Source of the DNA: an uncultured Alphaproteobacteria bacterium | GTDB taxonomy: Bacteria; Pseudomonadota; Alphaproteobacteria; Sneathiellales; Sneathiellaceae | Assembly (NCBI GenBank): GCA_937910835.1 | Contig: CALEMG010000272.1 | Coordinates: 1 to 6,925 of the forward strand | Length of the DNA stretch: 6,925 nt | Direction: 5' to 3' | Shown: in pieces, positions 1-5,850 of the stretch | How positions within the stretch are numbered: the stretch's first letter is position 1 | How the letters are laid out: each line of letters opens with the position of its first letter | The notes under the pieces: model-generated | What the model was told of the DNA's origin: nothing | Seen by the model: only the letters and a program-made list of their open reading frames with translations | Databases searched by the model: none | Position numbers and translations under genes: made by a program

Positions 1-502
1 ACCCCCCCAGGACCAGAATTCCAGCTATACCGAAAAATTCTCGGGCAACATTAAACCTGACCCGATTGTTGTATCCACCCGTGAGATCGACCACCCAGGC
101 AAGATAGGGAACCTGGATCACGGTCCAGCCCAGCAACATCAGACTGTACCAGACAAGGAGATATAGGCTGCCAGCGACTTCGGGTGGTGTAAACAAGCTG
201 TATAATGCATACCCTGCGATAAGCCCGCCCACCATCACCTGGAGTTTTCGTCCATAGGCGGAGCGCTGTTGAACCCATTCCGATAACCATCCAACCAATG
301 GATCACTAATCACATCCGTCATTCTGGCAAGGAGCAAGATAAGCCCGGTTTGCGCCAATCCGATACCAATGTTATCGGCATAATATGCAGGAATAATCAC
401 AATGGCCGGAATAAGAGGCATTGCCATGACGGCGCCGGGAAGCGCGTAGAAGATTAGTGCCGCATGATTTTTAACTTCAGCTGAGCTCGAAGATGGCGAC
501 AT
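1..502 (-). CDS. MFS_2/GPH-family (MelB-like) transporter, N-terminal part, runs off the left edge
   Basis: This is the first 167 residues of an inner-membrane secondary transporter; the C-terminal part lies beyond position 1. Residues about 14-42 and 46-60 are hydrophobic segments. They are followed by R60-M-T-D63-V-I-S-D67-P68-L-V-G71, which matches the MelB signature R-x-x-D-x-I-x-D-P-x-x-G. D63 and D67 would correspond to the cation-site residues D55 and D59 of MelB, while MelB N58 appears as Ser. A second family block near the cut edge reads RFNVAREFFGIAGI. The chosen ATG at 502 has an AGGGA ribosome site (510-514) seven bases upstream. It overlaps the end of the methyltransferase gene by 26 bp, so the two are probably translationally coupled. 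Family members import sugars or other solutes with Na+ or H+, but the substrate here is unknown. Similar transporters accompany cfa-like genes in ChrR-regulated loci, suggesting export or import of a lipid-related compound (inference). Confidence 0.85.
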   Translation of the reverse strand, partial: MSPSSSSAEVKNHAALIFYALPGAVMAMPLIPAIVIIPAYYADNIGIGLAQTGLILLLARMTDVISDPLVGWLSEWVQQRSAYGRKLQVMVGGLIAGYALYSLFTPPEVAGSLYLLVWYSLMLLGWTVIQVPYLAWVVDLTGGYNNRVRFNVAREFFGIAGILVLGG

Positions 503-1721
503 CAATCGATCCCTGATGAAATCCAGCCTCACAATACTTTAGGTAAAATTCCCACATTCTTTTGAAACGATCATCATATCCAAGCGGTTTGATTTGCTCC
601 CAGTTCTGCTGGAAGTCTCGATCCCATTGGGAGAGGGTTTTTGCATAATCCTTCCCAAATTCGCGCCTTATTCTGGCTTGGAAGCCATTTTTACGCGCGG
701 ACGCGAGAAAGGCAGACTTTGAGGGAAGCAAACCACCGGGGAATATGTATTTCTGTATGAAGTCGCTGGTCGATAAATATTGTTCAAATCGATCTTCAGC
801 GATGGTGATAACCTGAATGGCGGCCTTACCCCCCTCTTTCAGATTGCGTTTTAAGGTTTGAAAATATGAATCCCAATTTTCCTTGCCGACCGCTTCAAAC
901 ATTTCAATTGATACAATGGCGTCATATTGTCCGAAGTGATCCCGATAGTCCTGAAGATGGAGGTCAACCTGACCGTCAATGTTTTGATTTTTCAACCGCT
1001 CCTTCGCGAAGGCAAGCTGCTCCTTGGAAAGAGTTAACCCCTCCAACCGGCAGTCAAAATTTGACAAAGCATATGCCGCAAAACCGCCCCAACCGCAGCC
1101 GATTTCCAGAACGTTGTCCCCGTTTTTTATATCGGCGATATTGGCTATTTCACGATATTTGTTTAATTGTGCGTCGTATAGACTCTGACTTTCATGTGCG
1201 AACAAGGCCGCTGAATAGGTCATTGAAGGGTCCAGCCATTTGTCGTAAAAACCGTTCCCCAAATCATAATGATGAGCGATATTGCGGCGGCTACCCTTTT
1301 TTGTATTACGTGTTCTGAATTGTGTAAGTAAATGCCGGGCTGATCTGAGCAGGTTAATGGTAAAATTATTATCAAGGTACTTCTCATTCAGCGATGCCAG
1401 CTCTAGCAAGCCACGTAAATCCGGTGTTGACCATTCACCGTCCATGTAGCTTTCACCCAAGCCAATATCATTATGCTTCAAAATCCGCTTGACGGCCGAC
1501 ATGTCATGCAACTCAAAGTAAGCGGACAAGGCAACGTCGTTTGTCGGGCCAAACTCAGCAATTTTGCCGTCTGGCAGTCTAACCGTAAGGTGTCCGACTT
1601 CAATTTTTTGTAAAATATGGAAAAAGGCCCTCAGCCATGGATCCGAAAGAGTAGGAAGCAAATCCGAATGCACCTTATGCCGCGATGATAGAATCTGTGG
1701 CTGGCTCATGCTGTCTGACAT
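477..1721 (-). CDS. Cyclopropane-fatty-acid-synthase-like SAM methyltransferase (UfaM/UfaA1-like)
   Basis: This 414-residue cytosolic, membrane-associated enzyme transfers a methyl group from S-adenosylmethionine to the double bond of unsaturated phospholipid acyl chains (family knowledge). Visible motifs are ESYMDGEW (90-97), HYDLGNGFYDKWLDP (151-165), the SAM-binding loop VLEIGCGWGG (204-213), MFEAVG (274-279) with the conserved Glu276, FIQKYIFPGG (321-330), Y359 and C397. The length is normal for the family. Two positions differ from E. coli Cfa: the YSCAY block containing C139 reads YSAAL here (A171), and the LLHTIG block containing H266 reads QVITIA with no histidine. Both residues contribute to the bicarbonate site of cyclopropane synthases, so the product may be a methyl-branched or methylated unsaturated acyl chain (inference). 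The start at 1721 has AGGAG (1728-1732) six bases upstream, inside the end of the DUF1365 gene, whose stop codon abuts this ATG. It is the third gene of the operon. Confidence 0.93.
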   Translation of the reverse strand: MSDSMSQPQILSSRHKVHSDLLPTLSDPWLRAFFHILQKIEVGHLTVRLPDGKIAEFGPTNDVALSAYFELHDMSAVKRILKHNDIGLGESYMDGEWSTPDLRGLLELASLNEKYLDNNFTINLLRSARHLLTQFRTRNTKKGSRRNIAHHYDLGNGFYDKWLDPSMTYSAALFAHESQSLYDAQLNKYREIANIADIKNGDNVLEIGCGWGGFAAYALSNFDCRLEGLTLSKEQLAFAKERLKNQNIDGQVDLHLQDYRDHFGQYDAIVSIEMFEAVGKENWDSYFQTLKRNLKEGGKAAIQVITIAEDRFEQYLSTSDFIQKYIFPGGLLPSKSAFLASARKNGFQARIRREFGKDYAKTLSQWDRDFQQNWEQIKPLGYDDRFKRMWEFYLKYCEAGFHQGSIDVAIFELS

Positions 1722-2489
1722 CTATTTCTCCTGGGGATACTTAAGTTTTACTTCTGGCCGGGCAACTATTTTTAGGCCCTTGATCCATAATTTCAGAGCT
1801 TCCCAGTAAATACCGATAATGACTTTCACAGTGTTAAACGGGAATTTTAGGAGCGCAACGGCCAGGTTTCGCGAGGTTAAAGGTTGCCGTGATCCTACGA
1901 ATGAGGCATTCAAAATTGCGCCATCCGCATGAAATTGGCGAATAGAAAGCGTAATTTCTTCAGAAGGATGCAGAATGGTAAATTTGTATCTGCATTCCAT
2001 AGGCATAAAGGGAGATACATAAAATTCTTTATCACAGCTGTGCGTCAGATACTTCTCTTCCGCCACTTGTTCAGTTTCAAACACATAGCTGTGACGTTCG
2101 CCAAACGTATTGCTAACTTCATAGACCATGGCCACCAAATGATCAGCCTGATTATAACAATAATAGGTGGTTATTGGATTGAAGGCGTATCCGAATATCC
2201 TGGGCAGGCACAGCATGCATATCCTGCTAACTTCAGCCTTTACACCCTCAGTTTTCAGCTTATTCAGCACATATTTCTTTATATCAGGCGGACTATCTTC
2301 CCCATAATCTCGATTCAGAAAAGAAATTATGTTCGGCTTGTCGATGGATAGAATGGCTATTCTCTGCTCGAGTTCATCAAGTTCATCGAGGTCAATCAGA
2401 AAGTAGAACATTTTGTACTTTAATAAATGCTCAACCGGCTTTAGGCGTCGGTGACTTACAACACCTTGATAGAGAGTACTTTTCAACAT
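1722..2489 (-). CDS. DUF1365 family protein
   Basis: A 255-residue protein of the DUF1365 family, which has no established biochemical activity. Characteristic blocks are present in order: G-V-V-S-H-R-R-L-K-P near residues 9-18, a LIDLDELDEL stretch near 31-40, a DYG motif near 61-63, and the core CLPRIFGYAFNPITTYYCY. These are followed by VYEVSNTFGERHSY, KEFYVSPFMPMECRY, and a C-terminal hydrophobic and aromatic stretch around WEALKLWIKGLK. No signal peptide is seen. The gene sits between the flavin oxidoreductase (3 nt upstream) and the methyltransferase (0 nt downstream), an arrangement repeated in many bacteria. It therefore probably acts with them on membrane fatty acids, perhaps as an accessory or scaffolding factor (inference). 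No clear Shine-Dalgarno sequence precedes the ATG, and the 3-nt gap suggests translation by coupling to the upstream gene. Confidence 0.92.
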   Translation of the reverse strand: MLKSTLYQGVVSHRRLKPVEHLLKYKMFYFLIDLDELDELEQRIAILSIDKPNIISFLNRDYGEDSPPDIKKYVLNKLKTEGVKAEVSRICMLCLPRIFGYAFNPITTYYCYNQADHLVAMVYEVSNTFGERHSYVFETEQVAEEKYLTHSCDKEFYVSPFMPMECRYKFTILHPSEEITLSIRQFHADGAILNASFVGSRQPLTSRNLAVALLKFPFNTVKVIIGIYWEALKLWIKGLKIVARPEVKLKYPQEK

Positions 2490-2492
2490 TTG

Positions 2493-3821
2493 CTATGCAA
2501 CATTTGTAAGTTTTTCATCCATCCAGTCTTCTGGTAACGCTATCCTTGATTGCGAAGGATCAAAAGCCCAAGGGCGTCGTTGCCCGCCAAGGGCCTCCGC
2601 GACCGCCAATCCCGATTGTATGCCGTCTTCATGAAAACCATATCCGAAATAGCTGCCACAGAACCAAAGGTTATTTCTTCCTTGCAGGTTCCAAAGCATA
2701 TGTTGTGCGGCCATGGCTGATGAATCAAACAACGGGTGATCATAAGGAAAGCTTCTGATGATCGTTCCGTCGGCCAGCGGTTGGGAGGGATTAAGGGTCA
2801 CCATATAATTTTTGCCGGAGGCAAAGTTTTGCAGCCTATTCATCCAATAAGAAACTGATAGCTGTTGTTTTTCCTGATCCTCCGATTGGTGATCGAGATA
2901 GTTCCAACTAGCCCAGGCGCTCTTCCGCCTGGGCATAAGATTTTCATCTGTATGCAATACAGCCAGGTTACGCTCGTACTGAAACGCTCCTAACAATTTT
3001 TTCTGTATTTGGCTTGGGTTGGATATCATCGACAAGGCCTGATCTGCATGTGTCGCAATCACAACCTCATCGAATTTCTGCACAGTTCCATTTCTGCTTT
3101 CAATCTGTACGCCGTCATTTTCATTGTGAATAGCTGTAACCGCCATATTCAGTTTGATCTTATCCCCCAAAAAGTCTGCAATTTGGTTGACGTAATTCCG
3201 GCTTCCGCCGGTAACCGTACGCCATTCCGGTCTGTCATTCACTTGCAGCAAGCCATGATTGCTGCAAAACCGGACAAACGCAGCCGCCGGATATTTCAGC
3301 ATGTCATTTGCCGGCGTTGACCAGATCGCCGCACCCATTGGGAGCAGATGATTTTCAATAAAGGGTTTGCCGTAATTTCCCCGCTGTAAAAATTCGCCAA
3401 GCGTCAGAAATTGAGTATCTATCTCTTCCAGAAGTTTAGGGGCTTCTTTGTAGAAGCGTCGAATATCTATAAGCATTTGCCAGAAAAACGGATTAACCAG
3501 ATTGCTTTTTTGCGCAAACAAACCCGCCACCGACGTCCCGGAATACTCCATTTTTCCGGCATCCATAGAAACGCTAAATGACATTTCAGTTGGTTGGGTC
3601 GCTATTCCCAGATGATCAAAGAAAGCCACAAGATTGGGATAGTTTTTGGTGTTATAAACAATGAAACCGGTATCAATATCGTAACCATCTGCCGTTACCG
3701 TATTACTATGGCCTCCAAGACGATCGTCTTTTTCAAGCAAAGTAACATCGTGGTTTTTTGACAATAACCAAGCGGCTGAAAGACCCGCTATCCCACTTCC
3801 GATAACCGCAATTTTTTTCAT
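2493..3821 (-). CDS. FAD-dependent oxidoreductase (flavin amine oxidase-like, COG2907 type)
   Basis: A 442-residue soluble flavoprotein. The N-terminus holds the Rossmann dinucleotide-binding motif IGSGIAG (G8-x-G10-x-x-G13). A strand ends in the ribose-binding acidic residue of LLEKDDRLGGHSNTV. Further family blocks are DTGFIVYNTKNYPNL and the C-terminal FAD-contacting NNLWFCGSYFGYGFHEDGIQ. The homologue in this gene neighbourhood is predicted to oxidise or desaturate acyl chains made by the adjacent methyltransferase (inference; the family name amine oxidase says nothing about substrate). The frame stays open to an ATG at 3884. That start is unlikely because it overlaps the -35 box of the promoter and would lie upstream of the expected transcript start. 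The ATG at 3821 gives the usual MKKIAVIGSG beginning and has a weak GGA seven bases upstream. An ATG at 3842 remains possible. This is the first gene of the four-gene minus-strand operon. Confidence 0.92.
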   Translation of the reverse strand: MKKIAVIGSGIAGLSAAWLLSKNHDVTLLEKDDRLGGHSNTVTADGYDIDTGFIVYNTKNYPNLVAFFDHLGIATQPTEMSFSVSMDAGKMEYSGTSVAGLFAQKSNLVNPFFWQMLIDIRRFYKEAPKLLEEIDTQFLTLGEFLQRGNYGKPFIENHLLPMGAAIWSTPANDMLKYPAAAFVRFCSNHGLLQVNDRPEWRTVTGGSRNYVNQIADFLGDKIKLNMAVTAIHNENDGVQIESRNGTVQKFDEVVIATHADQALSMISNPSQIQKKLLGAFQYERNLAVLHTDENLMPRRKSAWASWNYLDHQSEDQEKQQLSVSYWMNRLQNFASGKNYMVTLNPSQPLADGTIIRSFPYDHPLFDSSAMAAQHMLWNLQGRNNLWFCGSYFGYGFHEDGIQSGLAVAEALGGQRRPWAFDPSQSRIALPEDWMDEKLTNVA

Positions 3822-3855
3822 ACTAGTTTCCACTGATATCATAATATTACGGGTT

Positions 3856-3883
3856 TCTACGACGTCTCCCTCAAACCGGATCA
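3856..3883 (-). promoter_or_regulatory. ECF sigma (RpoE/ECF11-type) promoter of the oxidoreductase-DUF1365-methyltransferase-transporter operon
   Basis: Read on the minus strand, TGATCC (3883-3878) is followed by 16 nt and then CGTAGA (3861-3856). TGATCC is the -35 element known for R. sphaeroides sigma-E targets. The architecture is the same as in the divergent promoter in front of the sigma gene, including the TTTG that precedes the -35 box. Transcription would start near 3848-3851, about 28 nt before the ATG at 3821. The assignment rests on sequence match only. Confidence 0.8.
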
Positions 3884-3925
3884 CAAATATTCAGGATTTA
3901 GATCAATATTTATTTTTTGTGATCC
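3878..3925. repeat. Perfect 10-bp inverted repeat formed by the two divergent -35 regions
   Basis: GGATCACAAA (3878-3887) and TTTGTGATCC (3916-3925) are exact reverse complements, separated by 28 bp of very AT-rich DNA. Each arm contains the -35 hexamer of one promoter plus four upstream bases. The symmetry is explained by two copies of the same promoter facing away from each other, so a separate regulator-binding site is not required, though it is not excluded. The AT tracts in the middle could serve as UP-like elements for both promoters. Confidence 0.85.
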
Positions 3926-3947
3926 GTTTTCTTTTTGTCTCCGTATA
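3920..3947 (+). promoter_or_regulatory. Autoregulatory ECF sigma (RpoE/ECF11-type) promoter of rpoE-chrR
   Basis: TGATCC (3920-3925), a 16-nt spacer and CGTATA (3942-3947) match the two-box layout of the divergent promoter. Transcription should start near 3953-3955, leaving a leader of about 45 nt before the ATG at 3998. Autoregulation of rpoE-chrR through such a promoter is established in R. sphaeroides; here it is inferred from sequence. Confidence 0.82.
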
Positions 3948-3967
3948 CGACTATAATTAAATGCGAT

Positions 3968-3972
3968 GAGGA
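3968..3972 (+). promoter_or_regulatory. Ribosome binding site that may favour a TTG start for rpoE
   Basis: GAGGA lies seven bases upstream of an in-frame TTG at 3980. The next in-frame ATG at 3998 has only a GGGA twelve bases away. If the TTG is used, the sigma factor gains six residues (LGHILQ before the Met). Confidence 0.45.
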
Positions 3973-3997
3973 CAAGCAGTTGGGACATATCCTTCAA

Positions 3998-4591
3998 ATG
4001 GCAACCGGCGACGATGTGAGGCGCGATGTGACGGAAAAAGCCGCCAAGCCAATTGATTTGGACCAAGACCTGATAGCGATAGCTACCTCTCAGGACCAAG
4101 GAGCCTATCAACGTGTGTTTCATGCGATTGCACCACGGTTGAAAACTTTTTTGATGGTTCAGGGAACAATTGAATCGATTGCAGAAGAAATCCTTCAGGA
4201 GACGATGCTCAAGGTCTGGCAAAAGGCCCGATTGTTTGATGGCAGCAAAGCCTCAGCTTCCACCTGGATTTATACGATAGCACGTAATGCCAAAATTGAT
4301 CGTTTTCGTAAAGAAACGCGACTTGTGCCCGATCCGAATGACCCCAGCTATATTCCGGATAGTCCGGAAACGGGAGAACAATCGGTAACGAAAAAGCAGG
4401 AGAGTAATCACATCAAGGAAGCCATCGCAACTTTACCATCCGACCAATTGAGAATTATCATGGTGTCCTTTTATGAAGAAAAATCGCATACGGAAATATC
4501 AGAGGAGCTGGGAATTCCTTTGGGAACGGTCAAATCAAGAATTCGATTGGCCTTTGGAAAAATACGAAACGAGTTAAAGGGTGTGTCATAA
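3998..4591 (+). CDS. rpoE: ECF RNA polymerase sigma factor, RpoE of the ChrR-controlled type (ECF11)
   Basis: A 197-residue sigma-70 family protein with the two-domain ECF layout. Region 2 spans about residues 34-106 and includes APRLKTFLMVQG, the EEILQETMLKVWQKA segment and the STWIYTIARNAKIDRFRK block that recognises the -10 element. Region 4 spans about 135-192, with the helix-turn-helix SHTEISEELGIPLGTVKSRI that binds the -35 element. K49 and M53 occupy the spacing of R. sphaeroides RpoE K38 and M42, which are needed for ChrR inhibition (alignment by eye). The gene overlaps chrR by one base (TAATG), so sigma and anti-sigma are coupled. The reading frame stays open upstream to a TTG at 3935, but that codon lies inside the promoter spacer and cannot be transcribed from it. 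Plausible starts are ATG 3998 (used here) and TTG 3980, which has the better ribosome site. The expected role is activating its own operon and the divergent lipid operon when ChrR lets go. Confidence 0.95.
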   Translation: MATGDDVRRDVTEKAAKPIDLDQDLIAIATSQDQGAYQRVFHAIAPRLKTFLMVQGTIESIAEEILQETMLKVWQKARLFDGSKASASTWIYTIARNAKIDRFRKETRLVPDPNDPSYIPDSPETGEQSVTKKQESNHIKEAIATLPSDQLRIIMVSFYEEKSHTEISEELGIPLGTVKSRIRLAFGKIRNELKGVS

Positions 4592-5250
4592 TGAACATTC
4601 AGCACCATATTGGCGATGACACTTTAATGGCCTACGTAAATGGAACCTTGCCCGAAACAATCTCTGTTGTGGTTGCAACCCATTTAGCGATCTGTCCCGA
4701 ATGCCGCAAAAATGTTGCTCTGATGGAGGACATTGCCGCGCTCTACCTCGTGGAATCCGAACCGGCCTATCATGTTGATGCTGATCCAACGGCGCCGGAT
4801 ATCCAGCAACTTGATCCTGAGATTGCGACAGCCGCATCTACAAAATATCAAACTGACAAAGGGGTTCCAAACCCTCTGGCGGATAGAATGCCGGTGCATC
4901 TGGAGGACATTCCGTGGAAAAAACTTATACCAGGCATTAGCCACTATCCGCTGTCTGTGGCGGACGGTAGCCGCAAGAAAGGTGTTTTGCGCTTGCTGAA
5001 AATAGCACCAGGAACACCGATGCCGGAACATAGTCATTCTGGCCAGGAAATCACAATGATCCTGCGGGGCTCCTACATCGATGATTTGGGTCGATTTCAG
5101 ACTGGCGATATTGCCGATTTAGATGACGAGGTTTGGCATCAACCCGTTGCGGATACTGACAAAGACTGCATCTGCCTAATTGCTACAAGCGCCCCCTTAA
5201 AATTCTCAGGCTTCTTCAGCCGCCTGCTCCAGCCTCTGGTTGGAATATAA
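4591..5250 (+). CDS. chrR: ChrR-type zinc anti-sigma factor with C-terminal cupin domain
   Basis: A 219-residue cytoplasmic anti-sigma factor that binds RpoE and blocks its contact with core polymerase; in R. sphaeroides, singlet oxygen triggers its loss. The N-terminal anti-sigma domain (about 1-85) carries the zinc set H6, H31, C35, C38, the same numbers as in R. sphaeroides ChrR. A linker leads to a ChrR-like cupin (about 105-200) with H147, H149, E153 and H183. All four are shifted by six from the R. sphaeroides ligands H141, H143, E147 and H177. The C-x-C pair C193/C195 corresponds to C187/C189 with the same shift. Every metal ligand is thus intact and the protein should be functional. 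The ATG at 4591 shares its first base with the rpoE stop codon, and an AAAGGG lies nearby upstream. No membrane segment is seen, as expected for this soluble class. Confidence 0.96.
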   Translation: MNIQHHIGDDTLMAYVNGTLPETISVVVATHLAICPECRKNVALMEDIAALYLVESEPAYHVDADPTAPDIQQLDPEIATAASTKYQTDKGVPNPLADRMPVHLEDIPWKKLIPGISHYPLSVADGSRKKGVLRLLKIAPGTPMPEHSHSGQEITMILRGSYIDDLGRFQTGDIADLDDEVWHQPVADTDKDCICLIATSAPLKFSGFFSRLLQPLVGI

Positions 5251-5378
5251 TTGCTTGTTAATCACATAGTCTAGCTGCACATAAAATACAGCTGGCGCAT
5301 CTCCGCTACTGAAAACATCCTTAGCAACAAAATTATCTTGTTGATGATGACTTGATGATATTTACCCTATTTAGGTCC
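5251..5378. other. Convergent intergenic region between chrR and the response regulator
   Basis: This is 128 bp of AT-rich DNA where two transcription units meet. The only stem I can see is CAACAA (5325-5330) with TTGTTG (5338-5343) around a 7-nt loop. It is short, contains few GC pairs and has no following U-tract, so I do not call it a terminator. AGCTG/CAGCT around 5273-5293 could pair across an 11-nt loop but is equally weak. No small gene or promoter is evident. Confidence 0.5.
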
Positions 5379-5801
5379 CTACTCAACAAATTGAACTATC
5401 TTCCAGTAGCCTTGTAACAGAGTGACAACATCAGAAAAATTATCGCCGGCTTCTTCCTTAACAAAGTAACCAGCTACATTTTTTGAATAACTTGCCTCTA
5501 TATCTTTTTCGGCACGGGACGTTGTCAGGACAAATACGATCGTGCTGGACAGATTCTGATCATTTCTGAGCTCTTCAAGGAACATTAAGCCGTTCATGCG
5601 GGGCATTTGAATATCCAAAAGGACAATATAGGGGCGAGAAACCGACCCGTTCTTCAACATTTCGAGCCCCTCAACACCATCATGTGCCCGTACTATAGGA
5701 TTAGCGATACGATGCTTTATGAAGCTACGCTCAATCGTCATCGCATCCACATCATCATCTTCAATCAAAAGTATAGTTACGTCTTCGGACGCGCCCTCCA
5801 T
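5379..5801 (-). CDS. Single-domain response regulator (CheY-like/Rcp1-like)
   Basis: A 140-residue receiver domain with no DNA-binding or enzymatic output domain. Visible residues are the acidic pocket E14-D15-D16 in LLIEDDDVD, the phospho-acceptor D63 in LLDIQMPRMNG, the switch threonines T93/T94 in VLTTSRAEKD and the conserved K115 in GYFVKEE. The EDDDVDAMTIERSF and RPYIVLLDIQMPRMNG blocks resemble the small regulators that sit beside phytochrome-like and CHASE-domain kinases. The frame is open to 5978, but that would overlap the kinase gene. The ATG at 5801 with a strong GGGAGG ribosome site is clearly the start. It lies 49 bp downstream of the kinase stop and probably shares its transcript. 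All phosphorylation residues are intact although the partner kinase carries a nonsense codon. Its downstream target is unknown; such proteins usually act by protein-protein contact. Confidence 0.93.
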   Translation of the reverse strand: MEGASEDVTILLIEDDDVDAMTIERSFIKHRIANPIVRAHDGVEGLEMLKNGSVSRPYIVLLDIQMPRMNGLMFLEELRNDQNLSSTIVFVLTTSRAEKDIEASYSKNVAGYFVKEEAGDNFSDVVTLLQGYWKIVQFVE

Positions 5802-5806
5802 TAAAA

Positions 5807-5812
5807 CCTCCC
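5807..5812 (-). promoter_or_regulatory. Ribosome binding site fixing the response regulator start
   Basis: On the minus strand GGGAGG is followed by five bases (TTTTA) and then ATG at 5801. This is the strongest Shine-Dalgarno sequence near this gene. It rules out the much longer reading frame that begins at 5978 inside the kinase gene. Confidence 0.85.
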
Positions 5813-5850
5813 AAAGTATTTTTTGATTGTTTATCATTAATAGTGTCAAA

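Noticed and set aside
51..290. Minus-strand frame of 79 codons near the left edge
   Set aside because: It is an out-of-frame shadow of the transporter gene, whose own frame carries the recognisable MelB motifs.
2536..2563. Internal ECF-type promoter near the end of the oxidoreductase gene (TGATCC with a CGTTA 17 nt away)
   Set aside because: The -10 differs from the CGTANA found in the two good promoters and the spacing is off by one.
3935..3997. Upstream extension of the sigma factor to a TTG at 3935
   Set aside because: The codon lies between the -35 and -10 boxes of the rpoE promoter, so it would not be on the transcript.
3881..4222. Minus-strand frame of 113 codons over the start of rpoE
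   Set aside because: It has no family resemblance and no ribosome site, and it lies antisense to a clear sigma factor.
5325..5343. Hairpin CAACAA/TTGTTG as terminator
   Set aside because: Six mostly AT pairs without a U-tract is too weak to support a terminator call.
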